A stretch of 64,000 nucleotides of DNA, taken from Streptomyces sp. NRRL F-5135. GTDB lineage: Bacteria; Actinomycetota; Actinomycetes; Streptomycetales; Streptomycetaceae. Of the stretch, positions 1-7,664 are shown one piece after another; within the stretch, counting starts at the first letter, position 1, and the number at the start of each line of letters is the position of its first letter. Location: the NCBI RefSeq assembly GCF_000719775.1, contig NZ_JOHR01000010.1, positions 124,001 through 188,000 on the forward strand. Direction: 5' to 3'. The notes beneath the pieces are model-generated. The model had not been told where the DNA came from and did no database searches. It worked only from the letters and a program-made list of their open reading frames with translations. A program made the position numbers and the translations under genes.

Positions 1-717
1 CGCCCTCCGATGAACGCGCTGGACACCGCGGTCCAGGACCGGCTGCGCGAGCTCGCCGAGGAGGCGGGGCGGCGCGAGGACGTGCGCGCCGTGATCCTGT
101 ACGGCGGTGAGAAGGTCTTCGCGGCGGGCGCCGACATCAAGGAGATGCGCGCGATGGACCACGCCGCGATGGTCGTGCGCTCCCGGGCGCTCCAGGAGTC
201 GTTCACCGCCGTCGCCCGGATCCCCAAGCCCGTCGTCGCGGCGGTCACCGGCTACGCGCTGGGCGGCGGCTGTGAGCTGGCGCTCTGCGCGGACATCAGG
301 ATCGCCGGGGCCGGTGCGAAGCTCGGTCAGCCCGAGATCCTGCTGGGGCTGATCCCCGGCGCCGGCGGCACCCAGCGGCTGGCCCGGCTGGTCGGCCCCT
401 CGCGCGCCAAGGACCTCATCTTCACGGGTCGTCAGGTGAAGGCCGAGGAGGCGCTGGCGATCGGCCTGGTCGACCGGGTGGTCCCGGACGCGGAGGTGTA
501 CGAGCAGGCGCACGCCTGGGCCGCCAAGCTCGCCCAGGGGCCCGCGCTCGCGCTGCGCGCGGCCAAGGAATCGGTCGACGCGGGGCTCGGGACGGACCTG
601 GAGACGGGGCTCGCCATTGAACGCAATTGGTTCGCCGGCCTGTTCGCGACCGAGGACCGCGAGCGCGGGATGCGGTCGTTCGTCGAGGACGGTCCGGGGA
701 AGGCGAAGTTCCTTTGA
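1..717 (+). CDS. enoyl-CoA hydratase/isomerase (5' end outside window)
   Basis: Crotonase-fold enzyme that hydrates trans-2-enoyl-CoA in fatty-acid or related acyl-CoA breakdown, in the cytoplasm. The frame is open from base 1 and begins RPPMNALD, which in this family lies a dozen or more residues after the true start, so the N-terminus is missing. Visible motifs are the CoA-binding and oxyanion-hole segment AAGADIKEM, the second oxyanion glycine segment GYALGGGCELAL, and the glutamate-bearing GQPEILLGLIPGAGGTQRL that carries the catalytic acid. The C-terminus (FVEDGPGKAKF, then stop) is normal for the family. Substrate range cannot be read from sequence. Confidence 0.93.
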   Translation, partial: RPPMNALDTAVQDRLRELAEEAGRREDVRAVILYGGEKVFAAGADIKEMRAMDHAAMVVRSRALQESFTAVARIPKPVVAAVTGYALGGGCELALCADIRIAGAGAKLGQPEILLGLIPGAGGTQRLARLVGPSRAKDLIFTGRQVKAEEALAIGLVDRVVPDAEVYEQAHAWAAKLAQGPALALRAAKESVDAGLGTDLETGLAIERNWFAGLFATEDRERGMRSFVEDGPGKAKFL

Positions 718-737
718 CCCGTGACCAGTTGTGACCT

Positions 738-764
738 CTCGGTGTGTCCCGCAGGCACACCGGG
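738..764 (+). terminator. possible intrinsic terminator after the enoyl-CoA hydratase gene
   Basis: A 7-bp perfect stem (CGGTGTG/CACACCG) that can extend to 9 bp including a G-T pair, with a 9-nt loop, about 20 bp after the stop. There is no T tract, which is common for Streptomyces terminators. Confidence 0.4.
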
Positions 765-1012
765 GCGCCCTCCGTCGTCCGCGGACACCCGTGCGTCAAC
801 CGGGTGCACGGCTTGGCGTGGCCTTAAGGGAGCATTAAGGAAATCGGATCCGATCGGCATCGGTGATCATTGAATCAGAGGGCGTCGACGCAGCTCAGTG
901 TCATCACCGGGGGTATCCAGTGCCTTGGGCATATGCCGTCGCGCCCCTTGGAATGATTCATTCCGCAGGGGCGATTCCCTTGGAACGGCCACGGGGGAGC
1001 TGCTGGGCGGCC

Positions 1013-1540
1013 ATGATGGTGCACATGGCGGGCCTGGAGGGTAGGGAGCAGCCGCGGCAGTGCGGTGATGCGGCCACTGTGCGGTGGATACCGTCCGTCG
1101 AAGACGAACTGGGCCGTAAGGCCCTTGAATTGTACGGAAATCCGACAGACGCCGAAGTCCAGCTCCCGTCCCGCCCCGAATCCGCCGCCGCCGCTCGTCG
1201 CATCACCCACAGTGTTGTTCTGCGCCAGTGGGCACTCTCCCCGCAGACGGCGGAATCCGCTGTGCTGCTCGTCTCGGAACTCGTCGGCAATGCCGTGCGG
1301 CACACCGGCGCCCGGGTATTCGGGCTGCGGATGCTGCGCCGCCGCGGCTGGATCAGGATCGAGGTCCGGGACCCGTCCCGCGGACTGCCGTGTCTGATGC
1401 CCGTACAGGAATTGGACACGAGCGGGCGGGGGCTTTTCCTGGTGGACCGGCTGTCCGACCGCTGGGGCGTGGATCTGCTGCCGCGCGGCAAGACCACCTG
1501 GTTCGAGATGAGGATCGCTGCGGACCGCCAGTCCACCTGA
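1013..1540 (+). CDS. anti-sigma-factor-like ATP-binding protein (RsbW/HATPase_c)
   Basis: Small GHKL-fold protein of the serine-kinase anti-sigma type; Streptomyces has dozens and most have no assigned partner. The N-box is LLVSELVGNAVRHTG. A G1-like EVRDPSRGLP follows, then SGRGLFLVDRLSDRWGV, and the C-terminal GKTTWFEM strand is characteristic. The frame is open from 863, but the start at 1013 (ATG-ATG) is preferred: it follows GGGGGAG by about 14 nt and the family conservation begins there. It stands alone with no sigma factor or antagonist next to it, so the partner is unknown. Confidence 0.8.
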   Translation: MMVHMAGLEGREQPRQCGDAATVRWIPSVEDELGRKALELYGNPTDAEVQLPSRPESAAAARRITHSVVLRQWALSPQTAESAVLLVSELVGNAVRHTGARVFGLRMLRRRGWIRIEVRDPSRGLPCLMPVQELDTSGRGLFLVDRLSDRWGVDLLPRGKTTWFEMRIAADRQST

Positions 1541-1606
1541 CGACCCGCAGGATCCCCTATCGGGTCAATCATCACCTTTTGACATGATCCGCCCTTAAAT
1601 GGGGGC

Positions 1607-2551
1607 GTGATCGACGACGACCGCCACCGTATCGAACGCGCAGACCCCCCGGACCGCCGCCGCGCGCTGCGCGGTGCGGCCGGAGCGGCCCTCGCGGGCG
1701 CCTTCGCCGCCGGCGGTACGGGAGCCGTCGTCGCCGGCTGTACGGGCGGCGGCCGTACGGACACCGGCCACGAGCACACCGGCCGAGCCGCCACCGGCCA
1801 GGGGGACACCGGTGACACGCACGGCGGCAGCAGCGGCACGGGCAGCGGCAGCGGTGGCACGGACAGTGGTCGCGGTACGGACACACCCGGCCGTACGGAC
1901 ACCGGCCGCCCTGCCGCCCGGTCCGCCCCGTCCCCCCGCCGCTTCCCCGGACAGCCCGTCGAGATCGCGCACGGCCCCCGCGACCGCGGCCGCGTCGCCC
2001 TCACCTTCCACGGCCAGGGCGACCCGGCCACCGCCACCGCCGTTCTGAAGGAGGCGGAGCGGGCCGGGGCCGGGATCACCGTGCTCGCCGTGGGCACCTG
2101 GCTCGACGAACACCCCTCACTCGCCCGCCGGATCCTGGACGGCGGCCACGACCTGGGCAACCACACCCTGCACCACACCGACATCTCCGCGATGGACGAG
2201 GACGAGGCGTTCGCGGAGATCACCGGGTGCGCCACGCGGCTGCGGCGGCTGACCGGCTCGATCGGCAGCTGGTTCCGCCCCTCGCGCACCCAGCACGCCA
2301 CCCCGCTCGTCCAGCGGCTGGCCCGGCGGGCCGGTTACCCGCACGTCCTGTCCTACGACGTCGACTCGCTCGACTTCACCTCGCCGGGCGCCGCGGCCGT
2401 CACACGTACCGTCACCGGCCGTGTCCGCGACGGCTCGATCGTGAGCCTGCACTTCGGCTACGCCGACACGGTCGCCGCACTGCCCGCCCTCCTCGACGCA
2501 CTCGAACGCCGCGACCTGCGCGCGGTGACGACCACGGAGCTGCTGACCTGA
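1607..2551 (+). CDS. exported polysaccharide-deacetylase-fold lipoprotein, degenerate first metal motif
   Basis: NodB-homology protein, 314 aa, GTG start. The N-terminus has a Tat-like DRRRALRG followed by an Ala/Gly-rich stretch and a lipobox ending VVAGC45, so it is probably an exported lipoprotein. A Thr/Gly/Asp-rich low-complexity linker (about 46-115) leads to the deacetylase fold. Motif 2 (GNHTLHH, the two metal-binding histidines) and a motif-3-like WFRPS are present. Motif 1, normally TFDDGP, reads TFHGQGD, so the catalytic-base and metal-ligand aspartates are not in their usual places. It may have altered chemistry or be a binding protein. Its stop overlaps the next start (TGATG), so the two genes are translationally coupled. 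Confidence 0.82.
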   Translation: MIDDDRHRIERADPPDRRRALRGAAGAALAGAFAAGGTGAVVAGCTGGGRTDTGHEHTGRAATGQGDTGDTHGGSSGTGSGSGGTDSGRGTDTPGRTDTGRPAARSAPSPRRFPGQPVEIAHGPRDRGRVALTFHGQGDPATATAVLKEAERAGAGITVLAVGTWLDEHPSLARRILDGGHDLGNHTLHHTDISAMDEDEAFAEITGCATRLRRLTGSIGSWFRPSRTQHATPLVQRLARRAGYPHVLSYDVDSLDFTSPGAAAVTRTVTGRVRDGSIVSLHFGYADTVAALPALLDALERRDLRAVTTTELLT

Positions 2552-3777
2552 TGCACCGGATGTCTCCCCCCACGCGCCGCACCACCGTCCCGGCCGCCGC
2601 CCTGCTCGCCGGTGTGGCGCTGCTGTCCCCGCTCGCCGGCTGCGCCGGTTCGGACGGGCCGCGACCGGACCGTACGGCGACGGACGCCGCCACCCGGGCG
2701 GCCGCCCGGCCCGTCACCCCGGAGCGGTCCGAGCCGTCCAGGTCGGCCGCCCTCCCGGGCATGCCACCGGTGCGCGACCCCAAGGACATCTACGCGGCGG
2801 ACCGGCCGGGCATGCTCTCGCCCGTCGTGCGCAAGTTCCCGTCCCGGGTGTACGTCCCCAACACCAACTCCGACACGGTCTCGGTCATCGACCCGAAGAC
2901 GTACAAGGTCATCGAGACCATCCCGGTCGGCCGCCAGCCGCAGCACGTGGTGCCCTCCTGGGACCTGAAGACCCTGTGGGTGAACAACAACCGCGGGCAC
3001 ACCCTCACACCGATCGACCCCGCCACCGGAAAGGCGGGCGAGCCGGTCGAGGTGCACGACCCGTACAACCTCTACTTCACGCCGGACGGCAAGTACGCCG
3101 TGGTCATGGCCTCGCTGGACCGCGAGCTGGTCTTCCGCGACCCGCACACGATGAAGGTGAGGAAGACCGAGCCCGTCGACTGCGCGGGCGTCAACCACGC
3201 CGATTTCTCCGCCGACGGCCGCTACTTCATCGTCTCGTGCGAGTTCTCCGGCGAACTGCTGAAGGTGGACACGACGAAGATGAAGGTCGTCGCGAAGCTC
3301 AAGCTGCCCTTCGAGGGGGCGATGCCGCAGGACGTGAAGCTCTCGCCCGACGGCACGAGGTACTACATCGCCGACATGATGGCGCACGGGGTATGGGTGC
3401 TGGACGGCGCGAAGTTCACCGTCCCGAAGCTGCTGCCGACGGGCGAGGGCGCCCACGGCGTCTATGTGAGCCGCGATTCCAAGGTCATGTACATCTCCAA
3501 CCGGGGCGAGGGGACGATCTCCGTCTTCGACTTCGCACGCGACCGCCTGGTGAAGAAGTGGCGGCTGCCGGACGGCGGCAGCCCGGACATGGGCGGGGTC
3601 TCGGCGGACGGAAAGGTCCTGTGGCTGTCCGGCCGGTACGACTCCGAGGTGTACGCGATCGACACCACCGACGGGAAGGAACTGGCCCGTATCCCGGTCG
3701 GCGGAGGCCCGCACGGTCTGGCGGTGTACCCGCAGCCCGGCCGCTACTCGCTCGGGCACACGGGGGTCTTCCGCTGA
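2551..3777 (+). CDS. YncE-like beta-propeller lipoprotein
   Basis: 408-aa exported protein starting at the ATG that overlaps the upstream stop. The signal peptide ends in a lipobox SPLAGC31. From residue about 95 onward it is a series of about 40-residue blades of the YncE/cytochrome-D1 heme-domain type (RVYVPNTNSDTVSVID, KTLWVNNNRGHTLTPID, and later YISNRGEGTISVFD and VLWLSGRYDSEVYAID). No heme or metal ligands can be assigned. The coupling to a deacetylase-fold lipoprotein suggests the two work together outside the membrane; the ligand is unknown. Confidence 0.82.
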   Translation: MHRMSPPTRRTTVPAAALLAGVALLSPLAGCAGSDGPRPDRTATDAATRAAARPVTPERSEPSRSAALPGMPPVRDPKDIYAADRPGMLSPVVRKFPSRVYVPNTNSDTVSVIDPKTYKVIETIPVGRQPQHVVPSWDLKTLWVNNNRGHTLTPIDPATGKAGEPVEVHDPYNLYFTPDGKYAVVMASLDRELVFRDPHTMKVRKTEPVDCAGVNHADFSADGRYFIVSCEFSGELLKVDTTKMKVVAKLKLPFEGAMPQDVKLSPDGTRYYIADMMAHGVWVLDGAKFTVPKLLPTGEGAHGVYVSRDSKVMYISNRGEGTISVFDFARDRLVKKWRLPDGGSPDMGGVSADGKVLWLSGRYDSEVYAIDTTDGKELARIPVGGGPHGLAVYPQPGRYSLGHTGVFR

Positions 3778-3793
3778 GGCCCGGCGCCCGGCG

Positions 3794-3813
3794 CCCGGGG
3801 CCCGCGCCCCGGG
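3794..3813 (+). terminator. GC-rich hairpin after the lipoprotein gene pair
   Basis: Perfect 7-bp stem CCCGGGG/CCCCGGG with a 6-nt loop, 16 bp after the stop codon. Placement fits a terminator for the two-gene lipoprotein operon. Confidence 0.5.
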
Positions 3814-3838
3814 ACGGGCCCAGAGGTCCAGGCTTTTC

Positions 3839-3886
3839 GGGCGTTCGGGCGTTCGGGCGTTCGGGCGTTCGGGCGTTTGGGCGTTC
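3839..3886. repeat. 8-bp tandem repeat, six copies of GGGCGTTC
   Basis: Six head-to-tail copies of GGGCGTTC; the fifth has one change (GGGCGTTT). It lies in the 241-bp gap between the propeller lipoprotein and the ADP-ribosyltransferase gene. It looks like a variable-number simple repeat. Confidence 0.9.
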
Positions 3887-4018
3887 GGGACGCTGAGGGG
3901 CACCGTCCACGCGCAGGACACCCCCCGGCGGCCACGAGCGGCGGAACGGCGGTCTGACACGCCCCCATTCGGGTGACGGTCCACCGCCCGTCGCCGTGCG
4001 GCGTGAAAGGTGCTCCTC

Positions 4019-4669
4019 ATGACCATCTCTCGCTCGCGACGCCGGGCCGCTGCCGTCACCCTGTCCGTCGCCGCCCTGCTGGTGCCCGCCGCCGCCACCG
4101 AGGCCGCGCCCGCGCCGCCCTCCGGAGCCACCGCCCCCGCTCCGGCCCCCGCCCACGCCTCCGCCGCCGGCAAGAAGGGCGAGCGCTGCCCCGCCGTCGC
4201 CGACCCCATGTTCGCCGCGGCCGACCACGGTGTCGAAGTGGCCCGGATCAGCCCGAAGCCCGCCTGGCGCACCGACTGCAAGCAGCTCTACCGCGCCGAC
4301 AGCCGCGGCCCCGAGGCCGTCTTCGAGCAGGGCTTCCACCCCAAGGCGCCGATGGACGGGCAGTACGACCTGGAGAAGTACGTCCTGGTCAACCAGCCGT
4401 CGCCGTACGTCTCGACCTCGTACGACCACGACCTCTACAAGCAGTTCTCGAAGAGCGGGTTCAACTACTACATCGACGCCCCCGGCGGGATCGACATCAA
4501 CAAGACGATCGGGGACACCCACAAGTACGCGTCCCAGGAGGAGGTCGCCTTCCCGGGTGGCGTCTCGCGGGAGCGCATCGTCGGGGTCTGCCCGGTGGAC
4601 CGCCACAAGAAGATCGAGATCATGGCGCAGTGCCTCGACAATCCGCACTACGAGCCCTGGCGCGGCTGA
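4019..4669 (+). CDS. secreted Scabin/ScARP-type (pierisin-like) ADP-ribosyltransferase
   Basis: 216-aa exported toxin-type mono-ADP-ribosyltransferase. Its closest relatives, as recalled, are ScARP (SCO5461) of S. coelicolor and Scabin of S. scabies, which modify guanine bases of DNA and nucleosides using NAD. It has an N-terminal signal peptide (about 1-30) and a Pro/Ala linker. The catalytic core shows the NAD-binding arginine in LYR92, the STS motif at 132-134, and the ARTT-loop motif SQEE with Q173 and E175, the Gln-x-Glu signature of guanine-modifying members. Cysteines at about 58, 87, 191 and 205 could form disulfides. ATG 4019 is preferred over GTG 4010 because GAAAGG lies 8 nt before it. 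No immunity gene is adjacent. Confidence 0.88.
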   Translation: MTISRSRRRAAAVTLSVAALLVPAAATEAAPAPPSGATAPAPAPAHASAAGKKGERCPAVADPMFAAADHGVEVARISPKPAWRTDCKQLYRADSRGPEAVFEQGFHPKAPMDGQYDLEKYVLVNQPSPYVSTSYDHDLYKQFSKSGFNYYIDAPGGIDINKTIGDTHKYASQEEVAFPGGVSRERIVGVCPVDRHKKIEIMAQCLDNPHYEPWRG

Positions 4670-4785
4670 CGTTCGCGCGCGTACGGCGGTGGCCCGGCAT
4701 CCCCTGGTGCCGGACCACCGCCGTACGAGTGAACGCGAGCGGATAATCTGACCCCATCGGAACAGCACCACGAAGGGGCGGGACA

Positions 4786-5004
4786 GTGGCGGACATCGAC
4801 GAGGCGCGCAAGGCGTTCGAGCGGTTCGACGTGAACGGCGACGGGCTCATCACGGCCACCGAGTACAAGAGCGCGATGGCGCAGCTCGGGGACTTCCACG
4901 TGACCGAGACCGTGGCGCAGGCCGTCATCAACGCCCATGACGCCAACGGCGACGGGCTGCTGACGTTCGACGAGTTCTGGGCCGCTCGCAACAAGGAGCA
5001 GTGA
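4786..5004 (+). CDS. small EF-hand calcium-binding protein (CabB-like)
   Basis: 72-aa cytoplasmic calmodulin-like protein with two complete EF-hand loops: DVNGDGLITATE at 15-26 and DANGDGLLTFDE at 52-63. All usual ligand positions (1, 3, 5, 12) are Asp/Asn/Glu, so both hands should bind calcium. GTG start with GAAGGGG upstream. The last codons overlap the next start (GTGA), coupling it to the CopD-like membrane protein. From memory it corresponds to one of the S. coelicolor Cab proteins. Confidence 0.92.
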   Translation: MADIDEARKAFERFDVNGDGLITATEYKSAMAQLGDFHVTETVAQAVINAHDANGDGLLTFDEFWAARNKEQ

Positions 5005-6137
5005 ACGGGGGAGCCGGGAGATCCGGGGGTCGCGGCGCCCGCCCCCGTAGCCCTGGCGATGGCGATGGCTTTCGCGTCGGCGAGGGAGGTGGCGCCGGGC
5101 TCCGCACGACGGCCGTGACACGGGCCGTGTTCGTGGCGGGCGGCACGGCGACCGCCCTCCTCGTCGCGCTGTTCGGCGCGGGGACCGCCGCCCGGGGCAC
5201 GGGCGAGCTGCGGATCCCGGCGGCGGGTGCCACCACCGCACTGCGCACGGTGGTCTTCGTGGCCCTCGCCCTCCACCTGGGCGAGTTGGCCGGACGGCGG
5301 TTCGCCGGGGCGGGGCCGCTACCGCGCGGCTGGTCCGTCGCCGCCGCGGGCGCCGGGGCCCTCGCCTCGGCCGGGCAGATCGGGCTGCTGGCGCGGGTCA
5401 GCGCACTCGATCTCACATCGGTGTACGGCACGGCCGAGGGCCGCCTCCTGCTGGTCATGGCCAACGGCTTCCTGCTGGCCGCCGCGTGCGCCGCGACCCG
5501 CCGGCCCCGGACGGCCGCCGTCCCGCTGGCCGTGGTCGTGGGCGCGGAGGCGCTGCGCGCACACCCCGAGGCGTACACCCCGTTGCTCGGCGCGGCGCTC
5601 ACCGTCGTACATCTGACGGCGGCGTCGCTGTGGACGGGCGGGCTGCTGTACGTGCTGCGCACCCTGTGGCTGCGCCGGGGCGATCCGGCCGGTGCCAGGG
5701 AGGTGCTGCGCCGTTACGCCCGGCCGGCCGGGTGGCTCTTCGTCGCCCTGGCCGCCACGGGAACGCTCTCCACGCTGCGCAGACTCCCCGCGGACGTCGT
5801 GTTCACGACGGCGTACGGGCGAGTGCTCATCGCGAAGCTGCTGCTGGTGGCGGTGGCGAGCGCGCTGGCCCTGAGGGCCGGAGCCCGGCTGCGCGGAGCG
5901 GCCGGGGCGCGTACGGCGACAGCGGGCGCCGGGGAAGCCGGTGCCGGCGCGGCGGGCAGCGTGGGCGTGGCGATCCCGGGCGTGGGCACGGGGACGGCGG
6001 AAGCGTGGCCGGACGGGACGGGCGTCGCCGGGGCGGCCCGGCTCGCGCGGGCGGAACTGGTCGTGCTGGGGATGGTCGTCGTGGTCTCCGCGGTCCTGAC
6101 GGTGGTCCCCGACCCGCACTGGCTCAGCACGCGCTGA
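5001..6137 (+). CDS. CopD-family polytopic membrane protein
   Basis: 378-aa integral membrane protein with about eight hydrophobic segments. The copper-resistance-D signature region is present: HLTAASLWTGGLLYVL (about 196-211), then RRYARPAGW and FTTAYGRVLIAKLLLV. CopD proteins are linked to copper uptake across the membrane. The C-terminal part carries an Ala/Gly/Thr-rich low-complexity insertion (about 300-345) before a last membrane helix. It starts at a GTG overlapping the EF-hand gene stop, so the two are co-translated. Whether calcium binding by the small protein affects this one is only a guess from coupling. Confidence 0.8.
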   Translation: MNGGAGRSGGRGARPRSPGDGDGFRVGEGGGAGLRTTAVTRAVFVAGGTATALLVALFGAGTAARGTGELRIPAAGATTALRTVVFVALALHLGELAGRRFAGAGPLPRGWSVAAAGAGALASAGQIGLLARVSALDLTSVYGTAEGRLLLVMANGFLLAAACAATRRPRTAAVPLAVVVGAEALRAHPEAYTPLLGAALTVVHLTAASLWTGGLLYVLRTLWLRRGDPAGAREVLRRYARPAGWLFVALAATGTLSTLRRLPADVVFTTAYGRVLIAKLLLVAVASALALRAGARLRGAAGARTATAGAGEAGAGAAGSVGVAIPGVGTGTAEAWPDGTGVAGAARLARAELVVLGMVVVVSAVLTVVPDPHWLSTR

Positions 6138-6224
6138 GGCCACGACGGACGCGAGCGGCGTACGTCCGCACGCGGACCTGCTCGTGTGCGGACGCGCCCG
6201 CCCGCACGCGCCCGGTTGTGCCGT

Positions 6225-6268
6225 GTGTCGTGCCGTCAACGTGTCGTGCCGTCAACGTGTCGTGCCGT
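6225..6268. repeat. 16-bp tandem repeat, 2.75 copies
   Basis: Two full copies of GTGTCGTGCCGTCAAC plus 12 bp of a third, in the 270-bp gap before the LPMO gene. The gap holds no gene. Confidence 0.85.
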
Positions 6269-6407
6269 GCCGTCCCTTCCGGGGCGGGCGGGACGGGCCC
6301 GGCCCAACTTTCCGCCGACGTACTGAACGCCCGGCGGGCGGACGCCGTAATACACGGCAGGCTGCCGGGTCCGAGGCCGCCCGGGTCGCCGAGGAGGTCA
6401 GTCACGG

Positions 6408-7652
6408 ATGTTCCGCCACCGCACCGCCGCAGTTGTTCCCGAGACCGCTGTCGGCCGCAGGGCTCGGGACGGTGAAGCAGCCGCTGTGAGCACCGTCGGG
6501 ACTGTCAAGGGCGTCAGGGCCGTCACGGCTGCCAGTGCTGTCCGGGCTGTCCGGGCCGTCCGGGCTGTCCGGGCCGTCTCCGCGATCCTGGCGGTGACGG
6601 TGCCGACGGCGACGGCGCTGGTGGCGCTGACCACGAGCCCGGCGTACGCCCACGGCGCTCCCACCGATCCGGTCAGCCGGGTGGCCGCCTGCGGTTCCCA
6701 GGGACAGCTCGCGCGCACGGACGCCTGCCGGGCGGCCGTCGCCGCCAACGGCGGGCGGGGCTTCGAGGAGTTCGACAACATGCGCGTTGCCGGTGTGAAC
6801 GGCCGGGACCGCGAGGTCATCCCCGACGGCAAGCTGTGCAGTGGCGGCCTCGACGCGTACAAGGGGCTCGACGTCGCTCGCACCGACTGGCCCGCCACGC
6901 GGCTGCGCGCAGGGGACGCTTTCACGCTGACGTACGTGTCCACCATTCCCCACGAGGGCACCTTCAGCCTCTACCTCACCACGGAGGGCTACGATCCGAC
7001 CGCCCCGCTGACCTGGTCCGACCTGGCCCCGCAGCCGTTCCTCACGGTCGACAACCCACCCCTGGACGACGGCGCCTACCGCGTCTCCGGCACGCTTCCC
7101 ACCGGTCTGACGGGCCGCCACATGCTCTACACGATCTGGCGCAACACCAGTACGCCGGACACGTACTACTCCTGTTCCGACGTCGTCTTCGACGGCGTCG
7201 GCGCCGGCAGCGACGACGGCGACACGTCCGCGGGGGGTGACGGAACCGGGAACGGAGCCGACACCGGAGCGGGCACCGGCGCCGGTGGCGCGGGGAACGG
7301 TCTCGGCGGCGTCGGCAACAGCGCCGCCGTCACCGGGACGGTGCCGCCGCGGCCCGACGCCTCCGGCACGGCCTCACCCGCCGCCTCCGCCCCGCCGTCC
7401 GTCCCCGAGGGTGACGGACCCGGGAACACCACCTCCGGATCGTCCGCCGATGCCGCCGCTCCCCAGGCCGACGCCACTCCCACCTCTCCTCAGCGGGCCA
7501 CGCCGTCCTTCCCCGTAGCCGCCGGTACCCAGCTCGACTACGTGGCGATCGCGGCGGGCGGTGCGCTGGTGGCCGCGGGCATCGCGGTGTTCGCCTCGCG
7601 TCGGCGGCGCGCGGCGGCGGCCGTGGGCCCGTCCCGTAAGCACCGACCGTAA
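6408..7652 (+). CDS. membrane-anchored lytic polysaccharide monooxygenase (AA10/CBP21 family)
   Basis: Secreted copper enzyme that oxidatively cleaves chitin or cellulose. After signal cleavage at SPAYA81, the mature protein begins HGAPTDPVSR, whose N-terminal His82 is one half of the copper histidine brace; H182 in STIPHEGTF is the other. The catalytic domain ends near SCSDVVFDG (about 265). A long Gly/Thr/Ser/Pro linker and a final membrane helix followed by SRRRR (about 377-408) anchor it at the cell surface; there is no LPxTG. The leader is unusually long and contains a VRAV tetrapeptide repeat encoded by a short DNA repeat. ATG 6408 is chosen because of the GAGGAGG 10 nt upstream; GTG 6486 is an alternative. 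The next gene begins 13 bp later. Confidence 0.88.
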   Translation: MFRHRTAAVVPETAVGRRARDGEAAAVSTVGTVKGVRAVTAASAVRAVRAVRAVRAVSAILAVTVPTATALVALTTSPAYAHGAPTDPVSRVAACGSQGQLARTDACRAAVAANGGRGFEEFDNMRVAGVNGRDREVIPDGKLCSGGLDAYKGLDVARTDWPATRLRAGDAFTLTYVSTIPHEGTFSLYLTTEGYDPTAPLTWSDLAPQPFLTVDNPPLDDGAYRVSGTLPTGLTGRHMLYTIWRNTSTPDTYYSCSDVVFDGVGAGSDDGDTSAGGDGTGNGADTGAGTGAGGAGNGLGGVGNSAAVTGTVPPRPDASGTASPAASAPPSVPEGDGPGNTTSGSSADAAAPQADATPTSPQRATPSFPVAAGTQLDYVAIAAGGALVAAGIAVFASRRRRAAAAVGPSRKHRP

Positions 7653-7664
7653 GGAGACTTCGCC

